64,000 nt of DNA. Source: Dichetophora obliterata. Lineage: Eukaryota; Arthropoda; Insecta; Diptera; Sciomyzidae. Position numbers and translations under genes: made by a program. A model generated the notes under the pieces. It was given only the letters and a program-made list of their open reading frames with translations, was not told where the DNA came from and searched no databases. Below are positions 55,382 through 64,000 of the stretch, piece by piece (the first letter of the stretch is position 1; every line of letters starts with the position of its first letter). The stretch is taken from assembly GCA_963920525.1 (NCBI GenBank), contig OY986437.1, positions 196,249,511 to 196,313,510 of the forward strand, given 5' to 3'.

Positions 55382-55807
55382 GGAGAGAGTCCCCCAAAGT
55401 GGAGGCCAATCTTTTAAACAATTATAGATTCTAAACAACATTACATATCTTGTACAATTATACATTTCCTGAAACCTTAACCCATAAGATAGCTGTTCAT
55501 GAAACACAATTTTCATATCATCAATATAACCAATATTTTAATTAAATTGAAAAATAGTACAAACTTTCGACTTCATAACAAATGTCTCACAGTTATTCGA
55601 AGCGTTTTAAAAACTTTCGGAGTTACTTTCTCGTATTGTGTAGTGCAGCAGACAAACAGCTACGGCTTGGCACTTCATGCCATAACCAAAAACTGCGTCT
55701 TTCCAAATTGTAAAACCGACATGAAGCGCACAGTGCTACCACCTAATACAAAAAAAATTCCCAGGATTTCCACCTTGTTGGTATGTCCACCTTGGGCGCC
55801 TCTCGCC
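55382..55807. mobile_element. 426-bp MITE, TA target duplication
   Basis: The left end GGAGAGAGTCCCCCAAAGTG and the right end (inverse GGCGAGAGGCGCCCAAGGTG) match about 18 of 22 with TA outside both (55380-55381, 55808-55809). The frame 55499-55867 crosses the right end, so it is not a host gene. Confidence 0.65.
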
Positions 55808-55809
55808 TA

Positions 55810-57120
55810 CATTATTGTGAACCCCTTTTATTTTTGTTTTGAGATTAGCCGAATCCTCCTTCTTTAAATTTTTTTTCAGCTGCTAGCTTTCCAGGTGCTC
55901 CAGCATAATATCTAACGACAAGCAAATACAAGCAAATATTTTTCTCACCAAGTAAAAACATAATGATAACTTCACTCGATTCGAGTCGCATATTTTAGTT
56001 TACAGAAACACTTCGGCCATCGAAAGTAGAATTGAAATATTCGAAGAAAAGTCACCGATTTATCTTATTTTATTACAAAAACAATGAAAGTGAGAATTAC
56101 GTTACAATGACGTCAAAGTGAGAAAATCTGGTAAGTACTACGGCGAGAAAAGTTGCAGAACCGAACTACAGCTCCGGCAGACGTCGTATATTGGAAAAAA
56201 AACAAGGCAAGAACGGTCGCATAAATGTTGGGTATGCTTCAAGGAACGGACTGATATAGACTGTGTTTGTTTTTCTTCACCAGTGCCTGAATCCTTACAG
56301 TAGGAAGTTTTGAGTTTTAAGGAACTGAGGTCAAAGAAAAATATAAAAATTCTGGTAATGGACTTGGAATGCTGGTCAAAAATAAAAATAACCGGTTAAA
56401 ATAAACTGTTTTAAAGTCGGCAATTGTAGAAATGGAAACCGGAGGCGAACCTTTACAGGGTAACATGCCTGACTGTCTCAACCTGGCGAGGCCAGCATAA
56501 TCCTTGTTAAATCTCCTCAAGTCGACTCAAACCTCAAGTCGACTCAAACCTCCTCGTGTTGTTTCCTGGGCAACGTCAAAACTGACAACTGTGAGTTTGG
56601 TGGCTAATCTGAGCGACGCACACTGGGGATTTCGCGGAAAAAAGTCAAATTGTCAACATAGTCTTCATGCAACATGCAGTGGTATTTTGATATTAAAGAC
56701 TAAATGGTACAGTCAAATCAAAAACAATTACTTCAATCTGACTGGTAGTTTTATTTTTATGCCGTTTCAAACTCCGAACTTGTATGTTTTACCGAACTAA
56801 CTTAATATAAACCTAAGAATTTCAAGACGAATATTATTTTACTATGTGAGCTAACGTGTTTTTTTTTTATTTTTTATTTAAAGTAGGATATGTCAATATA
56901 CTAAAATTTAAAAAATAAACTCTGCAGAGACTTAATTTTTTTTTTTTTTTTTTTTTTTTATGAACTTATAACTAAAATCCCGTTTTTTCCAAACATTTGA
57001 ATCTGAAATTTTAGCTGTACTTGCCTATGTTTGGAAATCACTACTAATACATTGCCTCATATCTGTTCTTACATTTTTAATCAATTTCAACTGCGGCCAG
57101 GTGCGCCTTTCAATAAAACT
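55810..57120. other. No recognisable gene; short duplication and T run
   Basis: A 17-bp unit (CCTCAAGTCGACTCAAA) is repeated exactly in tandem at 56516-56549. A run of 24 T lies at 56936-56959. Frames at 56118-56303 and 56504-56800 lack known motifs. Confidence 0.5.
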
Positions 57121-57660
57121 TATATTTTTATACCCTACACTTGACAAAGTCAGGGTATATTAACTTTGTGCAAACGTTTTTAACGCATAGAAGGAGGCGT
57201 GGCCGGTATGGAAAAGTATATATATTCTTGATCAGCGTCAGCTCCTGAGTTGATTCAGCCATGTCCGTCCGTCCGTCCGTCCGTCCGTCTGTGTGATTAT
57301 ATCTTGCAAAGAATAAAGAGAACCAGGTAAGATATTTGAATGAAATTTGGCACACATATTGATATGGACCCGGGGATGAGCCCAATGATTTTTTTTTGAT
57401 GCGCCCACAATTACGCCCACCTCCCATACCACCAACTATTGAGAAAACACAAAAAATGGGCTAATAATTGAGCTAGAAAGACAAAATTTTGTATGTGTAT
57501 ATGTTTTATCAATTCTTAGTTGAGTACCAAAAATGGGCGTGATACGCCTACAAATACGCCCACCTTCCATACCACCCACAACACTCAAATTTTATATAAA
57601 CACACTAAGTGTAGGGTATTTCATAGTCGGGCTCGACCGACTATAGCTTCCTTACTGGTT
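57121..57660 (+). mobile_element. Dispersed repeat with GTCC minisatellite and hairpin 3' end, possible Helitron-type
   Basis: It starts near TACCCTACACTT (57131-57142) and has the inverse word AAGTGTAGGGTA at 57607-57618, a (GTCC)n tract at 57266-57290, and the repeated phrase ACGCCCACCTCCCATACCAC (57412, near copy 57555). The right end has an 8-bp hairpin, ATAGTCGG/CCGACTAT (57623-57644), followed 10 bases later by CTGG and a T. A 3' hairpin about 10 bases before CTRR is the end signature of Helitrons. No Rep/helicase gene is present. The family name is not certain. Confidence 0.45.
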
Positions 57661-57870
57661 TATATTTTATATTATATTTTTATATCTTTTTTTTATATTT
57701 ATGTTATTTTTTTTTTTAATTCAAAGAGAACGTGTTAAAAGAAGTTGTGTTATTAAAAGAGTTTTACGACTGTTCGTGATTGCGCTAATTTTTGCCCCAT
57801 GTCCATGTTAGAATAATAATACATAATAATAATAATAAAATTTATATGAAAAATTCGTTTGTTTTTATAT
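57661..57870. other. AT-rich spacer
   Basis: T-rich tract and (AAT)n near 57810-57840. Nothing assignable. Confidence 0.5.
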
Positions 57871-58235
57871 GGGCGGTATATGATGGGCGTGGCCGATTTT
57901 AATGAAACTTTCACAAATTTTTTATTTTGTTAATTGTAATGTCTGTGCTAAATTTCAACATGTTCGGAGCAAAAGAAAAAATGTTGTATGAATTATTAAT
58001 TTTGAGTTATATGGGCGGTATATGATGGGCGTGGCCGATTTTAATGAAACTTTCACAACTTTTTTATTTTGTTAATTGTAATGTCTGTGCTAAATTTCAA
58101 CATGTTCGGAGCAAAAGAAAAATTTTGTATGAAAAATTCATTTTGAGTTACATGGGCGGTATATGATGGGCGTGGCAGATTTTTATGAAAATTTATATTT
58201 TTCTTAATAACGTTAATTAAGTGCTAGGTGCCAAG
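57871..58235 (+). repeat. Tandem repeat, about 2.5 units of 141-142 bp, directly 5' of the LINE
   Basis: GGGCGGTATATGATGGGCGT begins units at 57871, 58013 and 58154. Units one and two are nearly identical over their full length (GGCCGATTTTAATGAAACTT, AACATGTTCGGAGCAAAAGA). The array ends just before the LINE coding region at about 58246 and may be its 5' UTR, as tandem promoter units are known from some LINEs. Confidence 0.85.
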
Positions 58236-58439
58236 TTTTATCACTCTACAAGCACTCCTTATAATTTTTTCCCAGAAATGTATGAAGCCATCCCCACTGT
58301 GCGACGGGCCCTCCAAGACTTAAAACCGGTTGTGCGTCGGGTTTGAAGCCCACCCGTAAAAACCCATTTAAATGAAAACACAAAAGAATAGAAGAAAACT
58401 GATCCCCAACTCTGATGACAACTACCGCAAAAAGAAAAA

Positions 58440-59498
58440 CTGATAACAATTTACGGATATGCACCTGGAACGTCCGAACCCTTAATTGGGAAGGTGCCTC
58501 TATCCAACTGACTGATGTCTTGTAAAGATACAAAGCTGATATCACTGCTATCCAAGAAATGCGATGGAAGGGACAGGGTTGCATTCGGCATGCACCCAGT
58601 GATATCTAATACAGCGGCCATGCGGAGAAGCACGAGTTTGGATGCGGATTTGTTTTTAGCAAGAGACTACGGCCTAACGTCTTGCGATTCACACCTGTGA
58701 ACGAACGACTTGCCGTAATCTGCATCAAGGTTAAATTTTTTAATATAAGCCTAATATGTGCGTACGCTCCGACAGAAGACAAGTGCGATGAGACCAAGGA
58801 AATTTTCTACGAGCTCCTTGAAAATGCTTACGAGCGCTGCCCCCGTCACAACTTAAAAATCGTGCTCGGTGACTTCAACGCTAAGGTGGGCAAGGAAAAT
58901 ATATTTGGTCCAACAGTCGGAAAGTTCAGCCTCCACGACAACACCTCCGATAACGGAATGAGACTGATTGACTTCGCCGCAACACGAAACATGGTCGCAA
59001 GTAGCACTAGATTCAAGCATCTCAATATTCATAAAGTAACCTGGATGTCCCCTGATCAAAAAACCAAAAATCAAATTGATCACGTTTTGATCGACGGAAG
59101 GCACTCTTCCAGTGTTTTGGATGTACGCACGATCCGTGGTGCAATTATTGACTCGGATCACTATCTTGTTGCAGCCAATATCCGTACACGTCTGTGCGCA
59201 GCTAAGAATACACGCAACCCTACACAGAGAAAGCTAGACGTTGACAAGCTGCATCGAAACAGACAGCTGCTGCTTTAGCTACTCGACTCTCACTCCTGCT
59301 TCAAAGCACTCCTCCAATCGATGATATATGCGCGCAGTGGACACACATTTCCAACTCCATGCGTGCGGCTGCTGAAGAGGTGATTGGCTACCACCGCCCT
59401 CGCCGAAACCAGTGGTACGACCAGGAGTGTCGCGACGCCGCCTACAAAGCCACCCTGCAGTCGATTGTAACGCGCGCTGCTAAGGAGCGATACAAATA
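58440..59498 (+). pseudogene. APE-like endonuclease and linker of the RTE-like LINE, broken
   Basis: One frame from about 58445 to 59278 reads CTWNVRTLNWEGAS, AIQEMRWKGQG, FGCGFVFSKRL, VICIKVKFFNISLICAYAPT, VLGDFNAKVGKEN, NQIDHVLIDGRH and DSDHYLVAANI. These are the metal- and base-binding motifs of the exonuclease/endonuclease/phosphatase fold that nicks target DNA. Two TAA codons (about 58532 and 58609) and a TAG at 59276 interrupt it. After a shift the linker (AAEEVIGYHRPRRNQWYDQE, CRDAAYKAT) continues to 59498. Confidence 0.85.
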
Positions 59499-59639
59499 AA
59501 AGAGGAGGGAAGAGAGACGTATTTTCAGGCGAAAAAAAAGAGAGCAGGAGAAGATTGAGATGGTGACAGGAATGAGACCCGAAAATTTTTCTAAAAAATA
59601 AGACGCCTTGCCGATGGTTTTAAAACCGGGGCCTCTTCC

Positions 59640-61218
59640 TACAAGGATGAAAACGGGAATCTAGTGACAGATGTCCAGAGTACACTGAGGGAGCACTTCT
59701 CTAAGGAAACCCCAGTTTCGGATGACAGCGTCGAGGTTCCGCTGCCCGACTATGATGAAGTTCTGACAGCTATAGCTCGGCTTAAAAATAACAAAGCCGT
59801 GGGAGCTGATGGCTTACCTGCTGAGCTGTTTAAGAACGGAGGCGAAGCTCTACTTAAATGCATTCACGAGCTTCTATGCAGAATATGGTCGGAAGAATGC
59901 ATTCCGAACGATTGGAATCTCAGTGTGCTCTGCCCAATCCACAAGAAAGGCGATCCCACTATCTGCGCCAATTACCGTGGGATAAGCCTTCTTAATATCG
60001 CATATAAGGTCCTGTCGAGCATTTTATGTGAAAGATTGAAGCCCATTGTAAACGAACTGATTGGACCTTATCAGTGTGGCTTCAGACCTGGAAAGTCCAG
60101 CATCGACCAGATTTTCACGCTACGACAAATCTTGGAGAAGACTCAAGAAAAACAAGTCGACACCCACCATCTGTTTGTCGACTACAAAGCCGCCTTCGAC
60201 AGCCCAATAAGGAAGCACCTGTACTCCACTATGTCTGAATTTGGTATTCCTGCAAAACTAATATGACTTTGCAGGATGGCACTGAGCAACACCAGCAACG
60301 CAATTACAAAATCGGGAAGGACCTCTCCCCACCATATATTACCAAACGATGTTTCAGACAAGGTGATTCCTTATCGTACGACTTTTTTCACCTAATGATG
60401 GAAAAGATCATCCGAGCTGCTGATCTGAGACGTAGTGGCACAATATTCTACAAGAGTGTTATGATGCTTGCGTATGCTGATGACATCGATATCATTGGCC
60501 ATAATACGCGTGAAGTCAGTGCAGCATTTTTCAGATTTGACAAAGAGTCGAATAGGTCTGGCAGTGAATGCAGATAAGACGAAATACTTGGTGTCAACAA
60601 ACAAACAGTCCCAGCGTCTTGGAACCCACGGTACCGTTGACAATACCTCCTTCGAGGTTGTGAAGGACTTCGTTTATCTGGTATCTAGCATAAACTCAAC
60701 CAACGACATCAGCATTTAGATCAAACGAAGAATAACTCTTGCCAACAGGTGTTACTTTGGGCTCAGTAGGCAATTGAGAAGCAGAGCCCTCTATCGACGA
60801 ACGAAAATCACGCTCTTTAAATCGCTCAGCATGCCCGTCCTACTTTATGCATCACAAACCTGGACGCTGAGCAGTTCAGATGAAAAGACTTTAGGAGCAT
60901 TCGAGAGAAAGATTCTTTGTAAGATTTAAGGACCAATCTGCGTCATTGACGAGTACCAAATACGGTGGAATGATGAACTGTATGAGCTGTACGCTAGGTC
61001 ATATTCATCGCATGAAAGACGATGCTCCAGTGAACAAAACATTCGATTCGGTACCCAGCGGCGGTCAACGCAGAAGAGGACGACCGCACCTTCGTTGGAA
61101 AGACCAAGTAGAGGACAACCTGACGAAGCTTGGAATTTCCAACTGGCGCCAGCAAGCGAAAGACAGAAATGGCTGGCTCAAATTCTTAGATGAGGCCAAG
61201 ACCGACATACGAATGTAG
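59640..61218 (+). pseudogene. Reverse transcriptase and C-terminus of the RTE-like LINE, broken
   Basis: Frame 59664-60266: LKNNKAVGADGLPAELFK, NWNLSVLCPIHKKGDP, NYRGISLLNIAYKVLS, GPYQCGFRPGKSSIDQIF, FVDYKAAFDSPIRKHLY. After a shift, frame 60263-60577: RCFRQGDSLSYDFFHLMMEK and the catalytic box LAYADDIDIIGHN (intact). After further shifts: AVNADKTKYLVSTNKQ, FVYLVSSIN, a stop at 60718, and finally the C-terminus (HRMKDDAPVNKTFDSVPSGG, RRRGRPHLRW) to 61218. A deletion of about 30 bp near 60990 removes part of the region that copy A still has (CWLGH). Confidence 0.85.
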
Positions 61219-61240
61219 CGCCAACTAAGTAAGTAAGTAG

Positions 61241-61405
61241 TTTGTAGAAATTATTTTAGCAAATTATGTGGAAATAGTTTTTTTTACATTGAAAAAACCA
61301 GTGCGGAGTAGTTGGAGTCAAAGTCAACGCATTTTTCCCGACTCCGACGAAGGCAAAACAAACCTGAAAAATGAATAATATTTCGCATAATTTTGTAAAT
61401 TTTAT
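61241..61405. other. Possible left end of a hAT element
   Basis: CAGTGCGGAGTAGTTGGAGT near 61300 and CCCGACTCCGAC near 61340 resemble, in similar order, AGTCGGAGTTGGAG and GTCCGACTCCGT at 62913-62950. The two could be ends of one old element enclosing the BED frame below. Weak evidence. Confidence 0.3.
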
Positions 61406-62204
61406 TCATAGATGAGCATAATGCATTGAATTATTAGAGCTTTAAGAAATATCATTGCCACTAACCACCTTGTGGTAATTCAAAATTATTTTCCATTACT
61501 ACTACCAACTAGTGGTAATGCAAAATAAATTTCCATTACCTTAGTATGTGATGGTAATGGAAAAAAATTTGCATTACCTCCAAATTTTTAATGGTAACGG
61601 AAATTTTAAAGTAAATGTAAAAAAAAATTGCATTACCACTAAACTTTTAATGGTTTTTACCGTTATAATGGAAGAACTTTAAATTATAACTAAAATTTCA
61701 AAAAATTTCTACCAGTACAAAATTTTTCAAGTATAAAATTCTGAAAGTGACGTGGATTTAGTTTATTTCATAAAGATTATTTTTAATTAAAAATTTGCTG
61801 ATTAAGGAAAGTCATTGAAGGGGTAACTAAAATATACAATACATAACGATAATGACGAAATTATTGTCTGAGGAAGCAACTGTGAAATCAAAACCAAATT
61901 TTGATGGTAAATAACATTTATTAGCTTCATTTTATACAAGCATATTTAAATTCGTTTAGCTAAGTTCTTGACCTCGCGACCGATTGTGATGTTTTTTTTT
62001 TGCAATTTTGGTGTTAATGTTAATTTCTTCCATTACCTTTTAAAATTTAGTGGTAATGCAAATTGTTTTCCATTACTATTACATGCTGATGCTAATATTG
62101 CATTACCACTAGGTGGTTAGTGGTTATGGAAATTTATTTTGCATTACCACCAGATGGTTAATGGTAGTGGAAAATTAATGGTAATGGAAGATGCCCATCT
62201 ATGA
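61406..62204. mobile_element. 799-bp MITE rich in GGTAATGG words, TTTTAT target duplication
   Basis: TCATAGATGAGCAT at the left (61406-61419) is the inverse of ATGCCCATCTATGA at the right (62191-62204). TTTTAT flanks both sides. Both halves are full of inverted CATTACCAC and GTGGTAATG words, each followed by AAAATT-type spacers, making several possible stem-loops. No gene. Confidence 0.75.
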
Positions 62205-62358
62205 TTTTATTTAAAACAGTATAAAAGCAGTAATTTTTTAATTTGGATCACCCTGTGAAATCATAGACTGTGAAATGTCAGTGACAGCTTGAAACCGAAA
62301 TTTAAACATTGTATTGTATTAACGGTTAAGAAAATGGCAAAAAAAAATGTCGATGTAG

Positions 62359-62637
62359 TCAGCAGTTTTAGACTATTTCAGAATTACATCTGACGGCAAA
62401 CATTACTTGTGTCAGTGTTCAATTAAAGATGAAGATGAAGAAACAAATTGTGATGCCAAAATTAGTAGTTTTTGTGGAACGGATATAAACGCTCCATCAA
62501 GAGCATCTAACCTGAAAAAGCATTTTCAACGATTTAATCCAGAAATATTGAAAATTGTAATTGAAAAAGACAATAGGGCAGTTCACGATCTTGTTGCATC
62601 GTTGCAAATGCAAAATAAACAGCTTTTACAAAAATAA
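62359..62637 (+). pseudogene. BED zinc-finger region of a hAT transposase
   Basis: The frame reads LDYFRITSDGKHYLCQCSIK, then CDAKISSFC, APSRASNLKKHFQRFNPEIL. This is the BED zinc-finger layout of hAT transposases (C..C, then N-L-x-x-H-x4-H). The last zinc-binding His is Asn here (QRFN where QRFH is expected), so the finger is probably lost. An ATG at 62334 lies in a different frame. The end of the frame is created by an inverted duplication (62574-62734). Confidence 0.7.
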
Positions 62638-62734
62638 AAAGCATGTGTAGCAAAAGCTTTTCAATGCTTTTTGTTTTTGTAAAAGCTGTTTATTTTGCAT
62701 TTGCAAAGATGCAACAAGATCGTGAATTGCCCTA
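62574..62734. repeat. 71-bp inverted duplication of coding sequence (hairpin)
   Basis: 62574-62644 and 62664-62734 are inverse copies with three mismatches in 71, separated by 19 bases (GTGTAGCAAAAGCTTTTCA). The left arm is part of the BED-domain frame, so coding DNA has been copied in reverse beside itself. Confidence 0.9.
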
Positions 62735-63289
62735 ATAATAGCACTCCAAGTAGCTTAGTAGCAAGAAAAAAACCCGCTTTTAATTCAAAACCAATCTTCA
62801 ATGGAAAAATTGTTTCTGTTTTAATTTTTAAACTGCTTATATTAAAGAGTAATTTTTATAGCATTATTTATTCAAAATTAAAATAAATATGTTTTTTAAT
62901 TATTTTGTCAGAGTCGGAGTTGGAGTTGAGATTTTTTGGTCCGACTCCGTAGGCCTAGAAACTTTGTAAAATATTTGAGTGAATAGTAGTGATACGTTAA
63001 GGTGCATGTTTTATTGTCATTGTGTGTTTATTAATTTTCTTCATCTACCACAGGCACGGATACAAGGGGAGTAAAGGGGGTAATTACCCCCAAGAGCTTA
63101 AAAATACTTTAATTTTTAATACTTTATTTGAAGTAAATAATTGTGCCCACAGCTTAAGGGTACTTTTATGTATACACAAGCGATTCTAAAGGCGTTCTTT
63201 GAAAGAATACTACAAAAAAATGGTCAGAGATATTGATATAAAGTTTTTTTTATTGATTTCAACAATTGAAGCGTTCTCGCGAATAACGT
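62735..63289. other. No recognisable gene; possible hAT left end at 63052
   Basis: CAGGCACGGATACAAGGGGA (63052-63071) resembles the CAG(T)G.CGGA start of hAT ends and could begin the element whose C-terminus reaches the window edge. Nothing else assignable. Confidence 0.35.
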
Positions 63290-63725
63290 TTTGTGACGTC
63301 ATTTGCATGTACGTGGCGTTTTTATGAAGCGATGCGAGAAGAGTAGGACCATTTTGCTTGCAGAATAACATGATCTGTAATCATCTGAAAAAAATATGTA
63401 TACTTGTAAAGTAAACACTTAAGCTGAGGTAGTGACTTCGAGTTTTTTTAAAAATTATTATTTGTAAGAAAATAACGCGTCTTTAAAGTTGATTTTTTAA
63501 AAAATAGCTGTAAATTTGAGTACATAACGAGCTTTAACTTTATTTTCAGGCTCACTTTTTAAAAAAGGGCGAAGTCACTATCTCGACGTAAGTGTTTGCT
63601 TTGCATATAATAGTATTTTGTTTTTTTCAGATGATTACAGATCATGTCATTCTACAAGCAAAATTGTCCTACTCTTCTCGCATCGCTTCATAAAAACGTC
63701 ACCCACTCGCAAATGACGTCAACTT
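63290..63725. mobile_element. Foldback MITE with about 160-bp arms starting TGACGTCA
   Basis: The left arm (63290-63452: GTGACGTCATTTGCATG, TTTATGAAGCGATGCGAGAA, GATCTGTAATCATCTGAAAA, GTAGTGACTTCG) is mirrored by the right arm (63562-63725: CGAAGTCACTATC, ATGATTACAGATCATG, TTCTCGCATCGCTTCATAAA, CAAATGACGTCAAC). The spacer is about 110 bp. It lies inside a hAT element. No gene. Confidence 0.85.
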
Positions 63726-64000
63726 CAAATTTGGCAGTGTAAATGGGCGAGCGAAACTAATGTTAATGATATCAACACCGTTTTTACTCTTTGTAATAAT
63801 GACATTTTTCAACTTATTTCTAAAACGTTTGCTATCCTTGCCATGCTTCCTATCAATGTAGCAACAGCTGAGCGAAGTTTTTCTACACTGCGACGATTAA
63901 AAACATTGTTACGTCTAAACATGGAACAAGAACGATTGAATGAACTCGTATTATTGCATATACAAAGAGACATTAAAATAAATATTAACGAAGTTATTGA
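63726..64000 (+). pseudogene. hAT transposase C-terminal dimerisation domain, runs off the window
   Basis: The frame is open from at least 63738 to the window end and reads NDIFQLISKTFAILAMLPIN, VATAERSFSTLRRLKTLLRL and NMEQERLNELVLLHIQRDI. The block AERSFSxLRRLK..LR..M...RLN.L.LL is the hallmark of the hAT C-terminal dimerisation domain, as in zinc-finger MYM-type 1-like proteins. No start of its own is visible: a MITE (63290-63725) sits directly upstream, so the gene was cut. The stop codon is outside the window. Confidence 0.85.

Larger units (their letters stand above)
58246..61240 (+). mobile_element. RTE-like non-LTR retrotransposon, nearly complete copy B
   Basis: It contains an endonuclease, reverse transcriptase and C-terminal region in order and ends GCGCCAACTAAG plus (TAAG)n, like copy A at 1284-2072. 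The 5' limit is uncertain and could lie in the tandem repeats upstream. Many stops and shifts make it inactive. Confidence 0.85.

Noticed and set aside
55499..55867. 122-codon frame as a candidate host gene
   Set aside because: It starts inside and crosses the right end of a TA-flanked MITE and has no recognisable domain.

Overview
The window looks like AT-rich, gene-poor, repeat-dense DNA from an insect, most likely a true fly (Diptera). This is inferred from its transposon complement: a complete BEL/Pao retrotransposon, DD41D mariner-type transposons, several non-LTR reverse transcriptases of the Jockey/CR1 and RTE type, hAT and Tc1 remnants, a tRNA-derived SINE and many inverted-repeat MITEs. 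I found no intact host gene. Every coding stretch I can identify belongs to a mobile element, and all but two of those are visibly broken.

Layout. Positions 1-330: short-period tandem repeat. 420-5170: a SINE head, an LTR-element protease fragment, the 3' end of an RTE-like LINE, and a nest in which an unnamed dispersed repeat ('repeat X') holds a minus-strand LINE, which in turn holds a short DD41D transposon with an open transposase. 6170-8161: a second LINE of the same general type and a complete SINE with 14-bp target duplications. 11317-15618: a decayed DNA transposon of a class I cannot name, with inverted ends of about 457 and 567 bp, its transposase split by a 278-bp MITE. 15619-21362: tandem repeats, a 927-bp element with perfect 34-bp ends, palindromic MITEs (one with near-identical 174-bp arms) and a broken hAT transposase. 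23490-24290: a Tc1-like remnant. 25018-27715: a 2.7-kb TTACCA hexamer satellite. 30926-35744: a piggyBac-like MITE, the second copy of repeat X and three mariner-type copies. 35899-39344: a hAT element holding a LINE that itself holds a MITE. 40930-45950: satellite-bearing inverted-repeat elements and a MITE inserted at the exact centre of another MITE. 47458-54311: a BEL/Pao element, minus strand, with 745-bp LTRs that look identical by eye. 54380-64000: further inverted-repeat elements, a near-complete but broken RTE-like LINE, and two hAT fragments, the last running off the window.

The genes do not form a pathway; what they share is a history of insertion. Nesting gives relative ages: hAT (35899) is older than its LINE, which is older than the MITE inside; repeat X is older than its LINE, which is older than the DD41D element. 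The BEL element is the youngest large insertion. No CRISPR array or free-standing tRNA or rRNA gene was seen, and no bacterial-type operon is present.
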